From the NCBI RefSeq assembly GCF_004138335.1, contig NZ_RYFW01000001.1:2749244-2813243 (forward strand): a DNA stretch of 64,000 nt, written 5' to 3'. This document shows, one piece after another, positions 57,189 through 64,000 of the stretch. A program made the translations under genes and the position numbers. Position 1 is the stretch's first letter, and each line of letters opens with the position of its first letter. Source of the stretch: Peristeroidobacter agariperforans (lineage in GTDB: Bacteria > Pseudomonadota > Gammaproteobacteria > Steroidobacterales > Steroidobacteraceae). The notes under the pieces are model-generated. The model had not been told where the DNA came from, did no database searches, and saw only the letters and a program-made list of their open reading frames with translations.

Positions 57189-58181
57189 GTGACTGAGGCC
57201 AGCCGTAGCGTCCTGCTCGTCTCCGGCGACGAAATCGCCCGCTATGGTTTCGGCGACGGCCACCCGTTCGGGACCGATCGGCACGAAGCGTTCATGCGAG
57301 AGCTGCACAACTGCGGCATGGACGGTCGGGTCCTGCGGGCCAGCGCCCGGCCTGCCACCCGCGAAGAGCTCGAATGGTTTCACGCGCCGGCCTATGTCGA
57401 TCTGGTGCGTGAACGCTCGGTGACCGGTCATGGTTACCTCGACGCGGGCGATACCCCGGCATTCCGAGGCGTTTACGAAGCTGCCAGCAGTGTCGTCGGC
57501 GGCACCCTGACCGCAGTCGAGGCCGTCATGGCCGGCAAGGCCCGGCGTGCCTTCATTCCCATCGCAGGTTTGCACCACGCGGCGCCCGAGCGGGCCGCGG
57601 GCTTCTGCGTTTTCAACGACTGCGGTGTGGCTGTTCACTACCTGCGACAGCGCCACCAGCTCAAACGCATCGCCTATGTGGATATCGACGCCCACCACGG
57701 CGACGGCGTGTTCTATGCGTTCGAGGACGATCCGGAGCTGCTGTTCGCGGACCTGCACGAAGACGGCCGGTATCTCTATCCCGGCACGGGCCATGCGAAC
57801 GAAACCGGGGCGGGGCAGGCTCGCGGCACCAAGCTCAACCTGCCGTTGCCGCCGGGCGCGGACGACGACGAATATCACCAGGCCTGGGCGCGCGTCGAAG
57901 AGTATCTGCTGGCCGGCCGGCCTGAATTCATCCTGCTCCAATGCGGCGCCGACAGCCTGGCCGGGGATCCGATCACCCATCTGCGCTTCAGCGAGGCGGC
58001 TCATGCGCATGCCGCGGCCCGGTTGTGCGCCATCGCCGACGAGCTCGGCCACGGCCGGGTCGTCGCCATGGGCGGCGGGGGCTATAACCGCCGCAATCTG
58101 GCCCGGGCCTGGACCCGCGTCGTCGAGTCCTTCCTGGACAGCGAAGAACAGTTCGAAGCGGCCCATCGGGAAGCGTCGTAG
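57189..58181 (+). CDS. Histone deacetylase-family (AcuC-like) amidohydrolase
   Basis: A 330-residue zinc deacetylase of the arginase/HDAC fold. Motifs are [22 protein letters not shown], the metal site [17 protein letters not shown] and [10 protein letters not shown], and the catalytic tyrosine in [12 protein letters not shown]. Substrates in bacteria include acetyl-polyamines and acetylated proteins; the target is not evident. Start is GTG 57189; upstream codons in frame lack homology. It stands alone between mrp and glyA. Confidence 0.9.
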   Translation: MTEASRSVLLVSGDEIARYGFGDGHPFGTDRHEAFMRELHNCGMDGRVLRASARPATREELEWFHAPAYVDLVRERSVTGHGYLDAGDTPAFRGVYEAASSVVGGTLTAVEAVMAGKARRAFIPIAGLHHAAPERAAGFCVFNDCGVAVHYLRQRHQLKRIAYVDIDAHHGDGVFYAFEDDPELLFADLHEDGRYLYPGTGHANETGAGQARGTKLNLPLPPGADDDEYHQAWARVEEYLLAGRPEFILLQCGADSLAGDPITHLRFSEAAHAHAAARLCAIADELGHGRVVAMGGGGYNRRNLARAWTRVVESFLDSEEQFEAAHREAS

Positions 58182-58237
58182 GCGCCAACCGCCAGCCGCT
58201 TTCCCGTACAATCGGCGCCCCCACTGCCGAGGTATCC

Positions 58238-59500
58238 ATGTTCCCCGCCAACGCCAACATCGCCGGTTTCGACCCGGAGTTGCAGGCCGCGCTCAACGCC
58301 GAGCGCGCCCGCCAGGAAGCCCACATCGAGCTGATCGCGTCCGAGAATTACGCCAGCCCCCGCGTCCTCGAGGCGCAAGGCTCGGTGCTCACGAACAAGT
58401 ACGCCGAAGGGTACCCGGGCAAGCGCTATTACGGCGGCTGCGAGCACGTGGATGTGGCCGAGCAACTGGCCATCGATCGCGCCAAGAAACTGTTCGGCGC
58501 CGCTTATGCCAACGTGCAGCCGCATTCCGGCTCGCAGGCCAATGCCGCGGCCTATCTGGCGCTGATCAACCCGGGCGACACCATCCTCGGCATGAGCCTG
58601 GATCACGGCGGCCACCTCACGCACGGCGCCAAGGTCAATTTCTCCGGCAAGCTGTTCAAGGCCGTGCAGTACGGTCTGAATCCCGCGACCGGTGAAATCG
58701 ACTACGACCAGGTCGAGCGTCTGGCGCAGGAACATCGTCCGCGCCTGGTCATCGCCGGCTTTTCCGCCTACTCGCGCGTCATCGATTGGGAGCGTTTCCG
58801 CAAGATCGCTGACGGCGTCGGCGCTTATTTCCTCGTCGACATGGCGCACATCGCAGGCTTGGTCGCGGCTGGCGTGTATCCGAGCCCGGTGGGCATCGCT
58901 GACGTGACGACCACGACCACGCACAAGACTTTGCGCGGTCCGCGCGGTGGTTTGATCCTCGCTCGCGAAAACGAAGAGATTCAGAAGAAGCTCAACTCGC
59001 TGGTGTTCCCGGGCACGCAGGGCGGCCCGCTGATGCACGTGATCGCCGCGAAGGCAGTGGCGCTGCTGGAAGCGTTGCAGCCCGAGTTCGCCACTTACCA
59101 GAAGCAGGTCGTCGCCAACGCGCGCGCCATGGCTGCTGCTTTCATCAAGCGCAACTACAAGGTGGTGTCCGGCGGCACGGACAATCATTTGTTCCTGCTG
59201 GATCTGATCGGCCGTGACATCACGGGTAAGGATGCGGACGCGGCGTTGGGCCGTGCTCATATCACCGTGAACAAGAACGCCGTGCCGAACGATCCGCGCT
59301 CGCCGTTCGTGACCAGCGGTCTGCGCATCGGCACGCCGGCCTCGACCACGCGCGGCTTCAAGGAAGCGGAAGTGACCGAAGTGGCGAACTGGATCGCCGA
59401 CATCCTCGACGAGAATGGCAGCGAGGCCGCCGTCAACCGGACCCGGGCCAAGGTCGAAGAGATCTGCCGCAAGTTCCCGGTGTACTCGCAGGCGAAGTAA
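58238..59500 (+). CDS. glyA: Serine hydroxymethyltransferase
   Basis: A 420-residue PLP enzyme converting serine and tetrahydrofolate to glycine and 5,10-methylene-THF, the main one-carbon source. All motifs are present: [59 protein letters not shown] and the PLP lysine in [15 protein letters not shown]. Typical family length. The nrdR gene follows 30 bp later, an arrangement common in proteobacteria. Confidence 0.98.
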   Translation: MFPANANIAGFDPELQAALNAERARQEAHIELIASENYASPRVLEAQGSVLTNKYAEGYPGKRYYGGCEHVDVAEQLAIDRAKKLFGAAYANVQPHSGSQANAAAYLALINPGDTILGMSLDHGGHLTHGAKVNFSGKLFKAVQYGLNPATGEIDYDQVERLAQEHRPRLVIAGFSAYSRVIDWERFRKIADGVGAYFLVDMAHIAGLVAAGVYPSPVGIADVTTTTTHKTLRGPRGGLILARENEEIQKKLNSLVFPGTQGGPLMHVIAAKAVALLEALQPEFATYQKQVVANARAMAAAFIKRNYKVVSGGTDNHLFLLDLIGRDITGKDADAALGRAHITVNKNAVPNDPRSPFVTSGLRIGTPASTTRGFKEAEVTEVANWIADILDENGSEAAVNRTRAKVEEICRKFPVYSQAK

Positions 59501-59530
59501 CAAAGAACAGCTCGGCGGTTTCTTCGGCAT

Positions 59531-60040
59531 ATGCACTGTCCGTTTTGTAATCACGAAGAAACAAAGGTCATCGATTCGCGGCTGGCGGGCGAAGGACAGC
59601 AGATTCGCCGTCGCCGCGAATGTTTGAAGTGCGGCGAGCGCTTCACGACCTTCGAGACCGCCGAGCTGGTCATGCCTCGCATCATCAAGAGCGACGGCAG
59701 TCGCGCGCCGTTCGATGAGCAGAAGCTGCGCAACAGCCTGCTCAAGGCCCTGGAAAAACGGCCGGTGTCGAGCGAGGCGCTGGATGCTGCCGTGGTGCAC
59801 ATCTGTCACAAACTGCGTGCGCTCGGCGAGCGTGAAGTGGCCGCTCGACAGATTGGCGAGATGGCCATGGAAGAGCTGCACTCGCTGGATGAAGTCGCGT
59901 ACGTGCGGTTTGCTTCCGTGTATCGCAGCTTTCAGGACGTGGACGCGTTTCGCGAAGAGATCGAGCGCATGCGTGCCCGCGTTCGCGACACCGAAGGGCA
60001 GCTGCCGCTGTGGGCGGGCGGCGACGCCAAGAAGAAATAG
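59531..60040 (+). CDS. nrdR: Transcriptional repressor NrdR
   Basis: A 169-residue zinc-ribbon/ATP-cone regulator that senses ATP/dATP and represses ribonucleotide reductase genes. N-terminal ribbon [17 protein letters not shown] and [13 protein letters not shown] (four cysteines), then the ATP-cone with [21 protein letters not shown] and [19 protein letters not shown]. It is upstream of the rib genes, as in many gammaproteobacteria. Confidence 0.97.
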   Translation: MHCPFCNHEETKVIDSRLAGEGQQIRRRRECLKCGERFTTFETAELVMPRIIKSDGSRAPFDEQKLRNSLLKALEKRPVSSEALDAAVVHICHKLRALGEREVAARQIGEMAMEELHSLDEVAYVRFASVYRSFQDVDAFREEIERMRARVRDTEGQLPLWAGGDAKKK

Positions 60041-60042
60041 CC

Positions 60043-61158
60043 GTGTTTTCCGCTTTCGACGAACGAATGATGCAGCGGGCGATCGAGCTCGCGGCGCTCG
60101 GTCGTCACACGACTCAGCCCAATCCCTGCGTCGGTTGTATCCTCGCCCAAGGCGAGCGCATCGTCGGCGAGGGCTGGCATCGCAAGTGGGGCGAGCCTCA
60201 CGCCGAGCCATTGGCGTTACAGGCGGCGGGCGCCGAGACGAAGGGCGCGACGGTGTATGTCACGCTCGAGCCGCATTCGTATCAGGGGCGCACTCCGCCG
60301 TGTACGGATGCGCTGATTCGCGCCGGAGTGCGTCGTGTCGTCATCGGTGTGCTCGATGCAAATCCGAAAGTCAGTGGCGACGGCGTACGTCAGCTGCAGG
60401 CGGCCGGCATCGATGTGCAGGTTGGCTTGCTTGCGGAGGCAGCTCGCGAGCTGAACCTGGGTTTCGAGACACGCATGATCACGGGCCGGCCGCGGGTGAT
60501 CGTGAAATCCGCGATCAGTCTGGATGGTCGCATCGCGCTCGCAAACGGCCAGAGCAAATGGATCACTGGCGCGGCGGCACGCGCCGATGTGCAGCGGTTG
60601 CGTTCGCGAATGAGCGCGGTGCTGACCGGCATCGAGACGGTGCTGGCCGATGATCCGCAGTTGAATGTGAGAGACCCGTCGATCGAGATGCTCGGTCGCC
60701 AGCCGTTGCGAGTCGTCCTCGACAGCAAATTGCGCATGCCGCGTGGCGCGGCGATGTTGAAGTTGGCGGGCGAGACACTGGTGTTTACCGCGGCCGGCGG
60801 CAGTCAGGCAAACGCTGCCGATCACTTGCGCGACGCGGGCGCTGAATTGGTTGTGGCGGAGTCGGACGCCGAGGGCCGCATCGACCTCGATTTCGTACTG
60901 GCCGAGCTGGGGCGCCGGATGTGTAACGACGTGCTGGTCGAGGCCGGGCCGACGCTGGTCGGGCGAATTCTGCAACTCGGCCTGGCCGACGAGATAATCG
61001 CCTACATCGCGCCCGTACTGCTCGGCCCCGACGCGCGACCGATGGCGAATCTGGCGGCACTCCAGGCGCTGGACCAGGCGCAACGATATACAATGCATTC
61101 CGTCGAGCGGATTGGAGACGACGTGCGACTGACGCTGCGGCGGCGCTCGCCAGCCTGA
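60043..61158 (+). CDS. ribD: Bifunctional riboflavin biosynthesis deaminase/reductase RibD, with unusual zinc ligand
   Basis: A 371-residue enzyme: N-terminal pyrimidine deaminase (1-145) and C-terminal reductase (147-365), which convert DARPP to ARPP. The N-terminal start MFSAFDERMMQRAIELA at GTG 60043 is family-typical. Deaminase zinc site: H53-A-E55 in GEPHAEPL and C87 in GRTPPC are present, but the second cysteine of the expected LEPC-S-H/x-x-GRTPPC motif reads LEPHSYQGRTPPC, so residue 78 is His (CAT). His could still bind zinc. The reductase half (VIVKSAISLDGRIALANG, WITGAAARADVQRLR) is intact. nrdR ends 2 bp upstream. Confidence 0.95.
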   Translation: MFSAFDERMMQRAIELAALGRHTTQPNPCVGCILAQGERIVGEGWHRKWGEPHAEPLALQAAGAETKGATVYVTLEPHSYQGRTPPCTDALIRAGVRRVVIGVLDANPKVSGDGVRQLQAAGIDVQVGLLAEAARELNLGFETRMITGRPRVIVKSAISLDGRIALANGQSKWITGAAARADVQRLRSRMSAVLTGIETVLADDPQLNVRDPSIEMLGRQPLRVVLDSKLRMPRGAAMLKLAGETLVFTAAGGSQANAADHLRDAGAELVVAESDAEGRIDLDFVLAELGRRMCNDVLVEAGPTLVGRILQLGLADEIIAYIAPVLLGPDARPMANLAALQALDQAQRYTMHSVERIGDDVRLTLRRRSPA

Positions 61159-61254
61159 TAGTCATTTTTTATCAGCCACTGCTCGAAATGTTGCGCGGAG
61201 TAGTCCAGTCTGCTGCAAAGTGCGCGAGTGGCTGTTTACAAGCGGTTTCCCGAG

Positions 61255-61848
61255 ATGTTTACCGGAATAGTGCAATCTGTTGGCGAAGTGCGAGCGGTCA
61301 CGTCGCGGGGTGGCGATGTTGAATTGCTCATCGGCGCGGCCGGGCTGGATCTGAAGTCCGTTGCCATCGGCGATAGCATCAGTTGCAGCGGCTGCTGTTT
61401 GACCGTGACGCGCATCGAAGGCCATGCGTTTGCGGCCGACGCTTCTTTGGAAACATTGAACGTAACGACGCTCGGTCAATGGCGCCCCGGCCAGAAACTC
61501 AATCTGGAAAAGGCGCTGTGCGCCGGGCAGCCGCTCGGCGGCCACTATGTGACGGGTCATGTCGACGGCATCGCCAGCGTCACCGAACGCCTCAACGATG
61601 CGCGCTCGATCCGCGTGCAATTCGAAGTGCCGAAGCAGCTCGCTCGTTACATCGCTCGCAAAGGTTCCGTTTGCGTCGACGGCGTCAGCCTCACGGTGAA
61701 CGACGTCGACGGCGCGAAATTCTCCGTCAACCTGATTCCGCATACGCTCGAAGTCACCACGTTGAACGAGTACCGCGCCGGCACGCGCGTGAATCTCGAA
61801 GTGGATATCATCGCGCGCTACCTTGAACGATTGAACGCTCCTGCTTGA
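61255..61848 (+). CDS. ribE: Riboflavin synthase alpha chain
   Basis: A 197-residue enzyme dismutating two 6,7-dimethyl-8-ribityllumazines to riboflavin. It shows the internal duplication: MFTGIVQSVGEVRAV, IGDSISCSGCCLTVT, FAADASLETL, GGHYVTGHVDG and, in the second half, GSVCVDGVSLTVNDV and FSVNLIPHTLEVTTL. ATG 61255 gives the classic MFTGIV start; the open frame before it is not coding. The following rib gene starts 7 bp later. Confidence 0.97.
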   Translation: MFTGIVQSVGEVRAVTSRGGDVELLIGAAGLDLKSVAIGDSISCSGCCLTVTRIEGHAFAADASLETLNVTTLGQWRPGQKLNLEKALCAGQPLGGHYVTGHVDGIASVTERLNDARSIRVQFEVPKQLARYIARKGSVCVDGVSLTVNDVDGAKFSVNLIPHTLEVTTLNEYRAGTRVNLEVDIIARYLERLNAPA

Positions 61849-61855
61849 GAGTCGC

Positions 61856-62962
61856 ATGAAGCTGAACACTATCGATGAGATCCTGGCCGACATCCGTGCC
61901 GGCAAGATGGTCATCATCATGGACGATGAGGACCGCGAGAACGAGGGCGACCTCGTGATGGCGGGCGAGTTCGTCCGTCCCGAAGATGTGAATTTCATGG
62001 TGCGTTACGCGCGCGGCCTGATCTGTCTCACGCTGACTCGCGAGCGCTGCAAACAACTGCGCCTGCCGCTGATGGTGAGCGAGACGCACATCGATCATCG
62101 CACCAATTTCACGTTGTCCATCGAAGCGGCTGAAGGCGTGACTACCGGCATTTCGGCGCACGATCGGGCTGCGACGATTCGCGCGGCCGTGCGCAAGGAC
62201 GCGAAGCCGGAAGATCTGCGTCAGCCGGGTCATATCTTTCCCATCATGGCGCAGCTCGGCGGCGTGCTCACGCGCGCCGGTCACACCGAAGCGGGCTGCG
62301 ATCTCACGCGCCTGGCGGGTCTGGAGCCGGCGGCCGCCATTGTCGAGATCTTGAATGACGACGGCACCATGGCGCGTCGTCCGGATCTGGAGAAGTTCGC
62401 CCAGCAACACAATCTCAAGATCGGCACCATCGCCGACTTGATCCGCTACCGGCTGGAGAAGGAACGTTCGGTGGAGCGCATCGCCGAGCAGCAGGTGCAG
62501 ACCGAGTTCGGTCCGTTCCGCATGTTCTGCTACGAAGATCACGTGAATCGCACCGTGCACCTGGCGCTGGTGGCGGGGGAGTTGTCCAACGGCAAGCCGC
62601 CGCTGGTGCGCGTGCACTTGAAGAACACGCTGGGCGATGTGGTGGGCATCCACGATCCGGCGCTCGGCTGGCCGCTGCGCTCGGCCATGGCCCGCGTCGC
62701 GAAGGAAGGCAACGGCGTGATCGTCATCTTGCGGCCCGACGAAACGGCTCGCGACCTGATGGACGCCGTGCAGGCTATCAACCACGCCGACCCGGCCAGC
62801 GCGCCGCGTCGTGTCGGCCCCGAAGTGCTGCGAACCTACGGCATTGGCGCCCAGATCCTGCGCGATCTGGGCGTGAGCCGGATGCGGGTGCTGTCGGCGC
62901 CGAAGCAGATGCAGGGCTTGTCGGGTTTCGACCTGGAAGTGGTCGAGTACGTCCACGACTAG
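61856..62962 (+). CDS. ribB: 3,4-dihydroxy-2-butanone 4-phosphate synthase fused to a degenerate GTP cyclohydrolase II (RibBX type)
   Basis: A 368-residue fusion. The N-terminal RibB domain (about 1-205) is intact: DDEDRENEGDLVMAGEF, ARGLICLTLTRERCKQL, FTLSIEAAEGVTTGISAHDRA and AGHTEAGCDLTRLAGL, so it should make DHBP from ribulose 5-phosphate. The C-terminal RibA-like domain (about 210-365) lacks the zinc-binding cysteines of GTP cyclohydrolase II: where GCHII reads HSECLTGD...RCDCG, this protein reads VRVHLKNTLGDVVGIHDPA. This matches proteobacterial RibBX proteins, in which the C-terminal part is not a functional cyclohydrolase. A separate ribA is expected elsewhere. Confidence 0.93.
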   Translation: MKLNTIDEILADIRAGKMVIIMDDEDRENEGDLVMAGEFVRPEDVNFMVRYARGLICLTLTRERCKQLRLPLMVSETHIDHRTNFTLSIEAAEGVTTGISAHDRAATIRAAVRKDAKPEDLRQPGHIFPIMAQLGGVLTRAGHTEAGCDLTRLAGLEPAAAIVEILNDDGTMARRPDLEKFAQQHNLKIGTIADLIRYRLEKERSVERIAEQQVQTEFGPFRMFCYEDHVNRTVHLALVAGELSNGKPPLVRVHLKNTLGDVVGIHDPALGWPLRSAMARVAKEGNGVIVILRPDETARDLMDAVQAINHADPASAPRRVGPEVLRTYGIGAQILRDLGVSRMRVLSAPKQMQGLSGFDLEVVEYVHD

Positions 62963-62978
62963 CAGGCGACGCCCGACC

Positions 62979-63023
62979 GCCATCCGCGAAAGAGGGGCCT
63001 AGCGCATCCTAGGCCCGGATGGC
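62979..63023. promoter_or_regulatory. Nested hairpin between ribBX and ribH
   Basis: An inner 8-bp perfect stem, GGGCCTAG and CTAGGCCC (62995-63002, 63009-63016), is enclosed by an outer stem GCCATCCG and CGGATGGC (62979-62986, 63016-63023) with a one-sided internal loop CGAAAGAG. No T-run follows. TATACT (63032-63037) just downstream resembles a -10. It may be a leader structure or attenuator of ribH-nusB; it is not the FMN riboswitch. Confidence 0.5.
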
Positions 63024-63074
63024 CTATTTCCGTATACTTCGCCCCCCATCTCCGGCGCCGTCCGCGTGTATTCC

Positions 63075-63551
63075 ATGGATTCCATCAAGACCCTCGAGGG
63101 CGACCTGCAGTGTCGCGAGCTGCGCTTTGCCATCCTGGCATCGCGCTTCAACGAGTTCATCGTCGATCAGCTGGTGAAGGGCGCGGTCGACTCGTTGCGT
63201 CGCCATGGCGCCAGCGACAAGCAGATCGAGATCGTGCGCGCGCCGGGTGCGTTCGACCTGCCGGTCGTGGCCCGCAAGCTGGCGCTGAGCAAGCGCTATG
63301 ACGCCATCATCGCGCTCGGCGCCGTGATCAAGGGCGCTACTGCGCACTTCGATTATGTCGCAGGTGAATGCGCTGGCGGCCTCGCCCGGGTAGCAAACGA
63401 CACCGGCATTCCCGTCTCGTTCGGCGTGCTCACGACCGACACGATCGAGCAGGCCGTGGAGCGCGCCGGAACCAAGGCAGGTAACAAGGGTAGCGATGCG
63501 GCCGTGACCGCGATCGAGCTCGCCAATCTGTTACGTAAGATCGAAGCTTGA
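63075..63551 (+). CDS. ribH: 6,7-dimethyl-8-ribityllumazine synthase
   Basis: A 158-residue enzyme forming the lumazine precursor of riboflavin from ArP and DHBP; assembles as a large oligomer. Motifs are [53 protein letters not shown] and [18 protein letters not shown], with H in AHFDYV at the active site. ATG 63075 ([11 protein letters not shown]) fits the family start better than GTG 63066. Its TGA overlaps the nusB ATG. Confidence 0.96.
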   Translation: MDSIKTLEGDLQCRELRFAILASRFNEFIVDQLVKGAVDSLRRHGASDKQIEIVRAPGAFDLPVVARKLALSKRYDAIIALGAVIKGATAHFDYVAGECAGGLARVANDTGIPVSFGVLTTDTIEQAVERAGTKAGNKGSDAAVTAIELANLLRKIEA

Positions 63552-64000
63552 TGACTGACGAGGCACCCAAACAAATCGCTCGTGGCACTGGCTCTCGCGC
63601 GCGCTCGCTCGCCCGCAAGCTGGCGATGCAGGCGCTGTATCAATGGCAGCTGACGCAGCAGGACGCCGTCGAGATCAAGCAGCAGTATCTGGAAAGCGAG
63701 GATTCGGCGGGCGTCGACGAGGATCATTTCGTCGAGCTCGTCACGCAGACGATTGCGCGGCATGAAGAGATCACGACCGCGTTGAAGCCGTTCGTCGATC
63801 GCCCGCTGGAGCAGCTCGACCCGGTCGAAGCCGCGATCCTGATGATCGGCATGTATGAGTTGCAGCGGCGCCTGGATATTCCTTATCGGGTGGTGATCAA
63901 CGAGGGCGTCGACCTGTGCAAGCGCTTCGGCGCCACCGATGCGCACAAGTACATCAACGCCGTGCTCGATCGCGCCGCGCGCGAGATCCGCGCCGCCGAA
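63551..64000 (+). CDS. nusB: Transcription antitermination factor NusB (3' end beyond window)
   Basis: 150 codons of NusB are visible and the frame is open at the window edge, so the last residues are missing. NusB binds boxA RNA with NusE in rRNA antitermination. Features are RSLARKLAMQALYQWQLTQ, the helical middle and EAAILMIGMYELQRRLDIPYRVVINEGVDLCKRFGATDAHKYINAVLDR in parts. The ATG overlaps the ribH stop (TGATG), the usual ribH-nusB coupling. Confidence 0.95.
   Translation, partial: MTDEAPKQIARGTGSRARSLARKLAMQALYQWQLTQQDAVEIKQQYLESEDSAGVDEDHFVELVTQTIARHEEITTALKPFVDRPLEQLDPVEAAILMIGMYELQRRLDIPYRVVINEGVDLCKRFGATDAHKYINAVLDRAAREIRAAE

Noticed and set aside
61159-61254. FMN riboswitch upstream of the rib genes
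   Set aside because: No aptamer consensus is visible in this gap or in 62963-63074.

Overview
The window is chromosomal DNA of a high-GC Gram-negative bacterium, most likely a gammaproteobacterium. It carries the Mla lipid-transport operon with MlaA, BepA-type and MltF-type envelope enzymes, EttA, a long single-chain PurL, a DUF1820 protein and a nrdR-rib-nusB string in gammaproteobacterial order. The TonB-dependent receptor, kinase-linked ECF sigma factor and gene mix would suit Steroidobacteraceae or Nevskiales-like lineages; that placement is inference. Both edges cut genes: sufC on the left and nusB on the right.

Layout: 1-2629 suf Fe-S assembly genes (sufR-like regulator, sufB, sufC, leftward). 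2933-3952 class I fructose-bisphosphate aldolase. 4009-7184 mlaFEDCB. 7227-10838 an aminotransferase, mlaA and a BepA-like M48 protease. 11108-11200 tRNA-Ser(CGA), followed by a degenerate stretch with an XRE fragment. 12027-22586 an accessory stress and signalling region: MESH1-like hydrolase, PA2169-family protein, CheY-like regulator, CheB-CheR-PAS-HWE kinase fusion, second CheB, hemerythrin, desaturase, peroxiredoxin and small proteins. 22644-28825 a Ser/Thr kinase translationally coupled to an ECF sigma factor, divergent from a TonB-dependent receptor. 28921-35195 a histidine kinase/Fis-type response regulator pair divergent from a three-gene MacAB-like ABC system.

35200-44176 mixes envelope and hypothetical genes: small secreted protein, DUF1254, DUF4239, PfpI lipoprotein, amidase, MltF, an orphan TagH and DUF1820. 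44264-51037 holds purL, a YidB-like protein, a membrane protein and ettA. 51136-57079 is a complete Mrp Na+/H+ antiporter operon with subunits A and B fused. 57189-64000 holds an HDAC-like deacetylase, glyA, nrdR, ribD, ribE, a ribBX-type gene, ribH and nusB.

The most notable points are: the ECF sigma/kinase pair with a long competing-hairpin intergenic region in front of the TonB receptor; a perfect TGTCCG-N4-CGGACA dyad between a Fis-type regulator and its likely ABC target operon; a RibD whose expected zinc-ligand cysteine is histidine; a RibB fusion whose cyclohydrolase-II half lacks the zinc cysteines; a near-perfect bacterial MESH1; a 51-bp tandem duplication carrying a palindrome in the amidase/mltF promoter region; and several other exact short tandem duplications in intergenic DNA.
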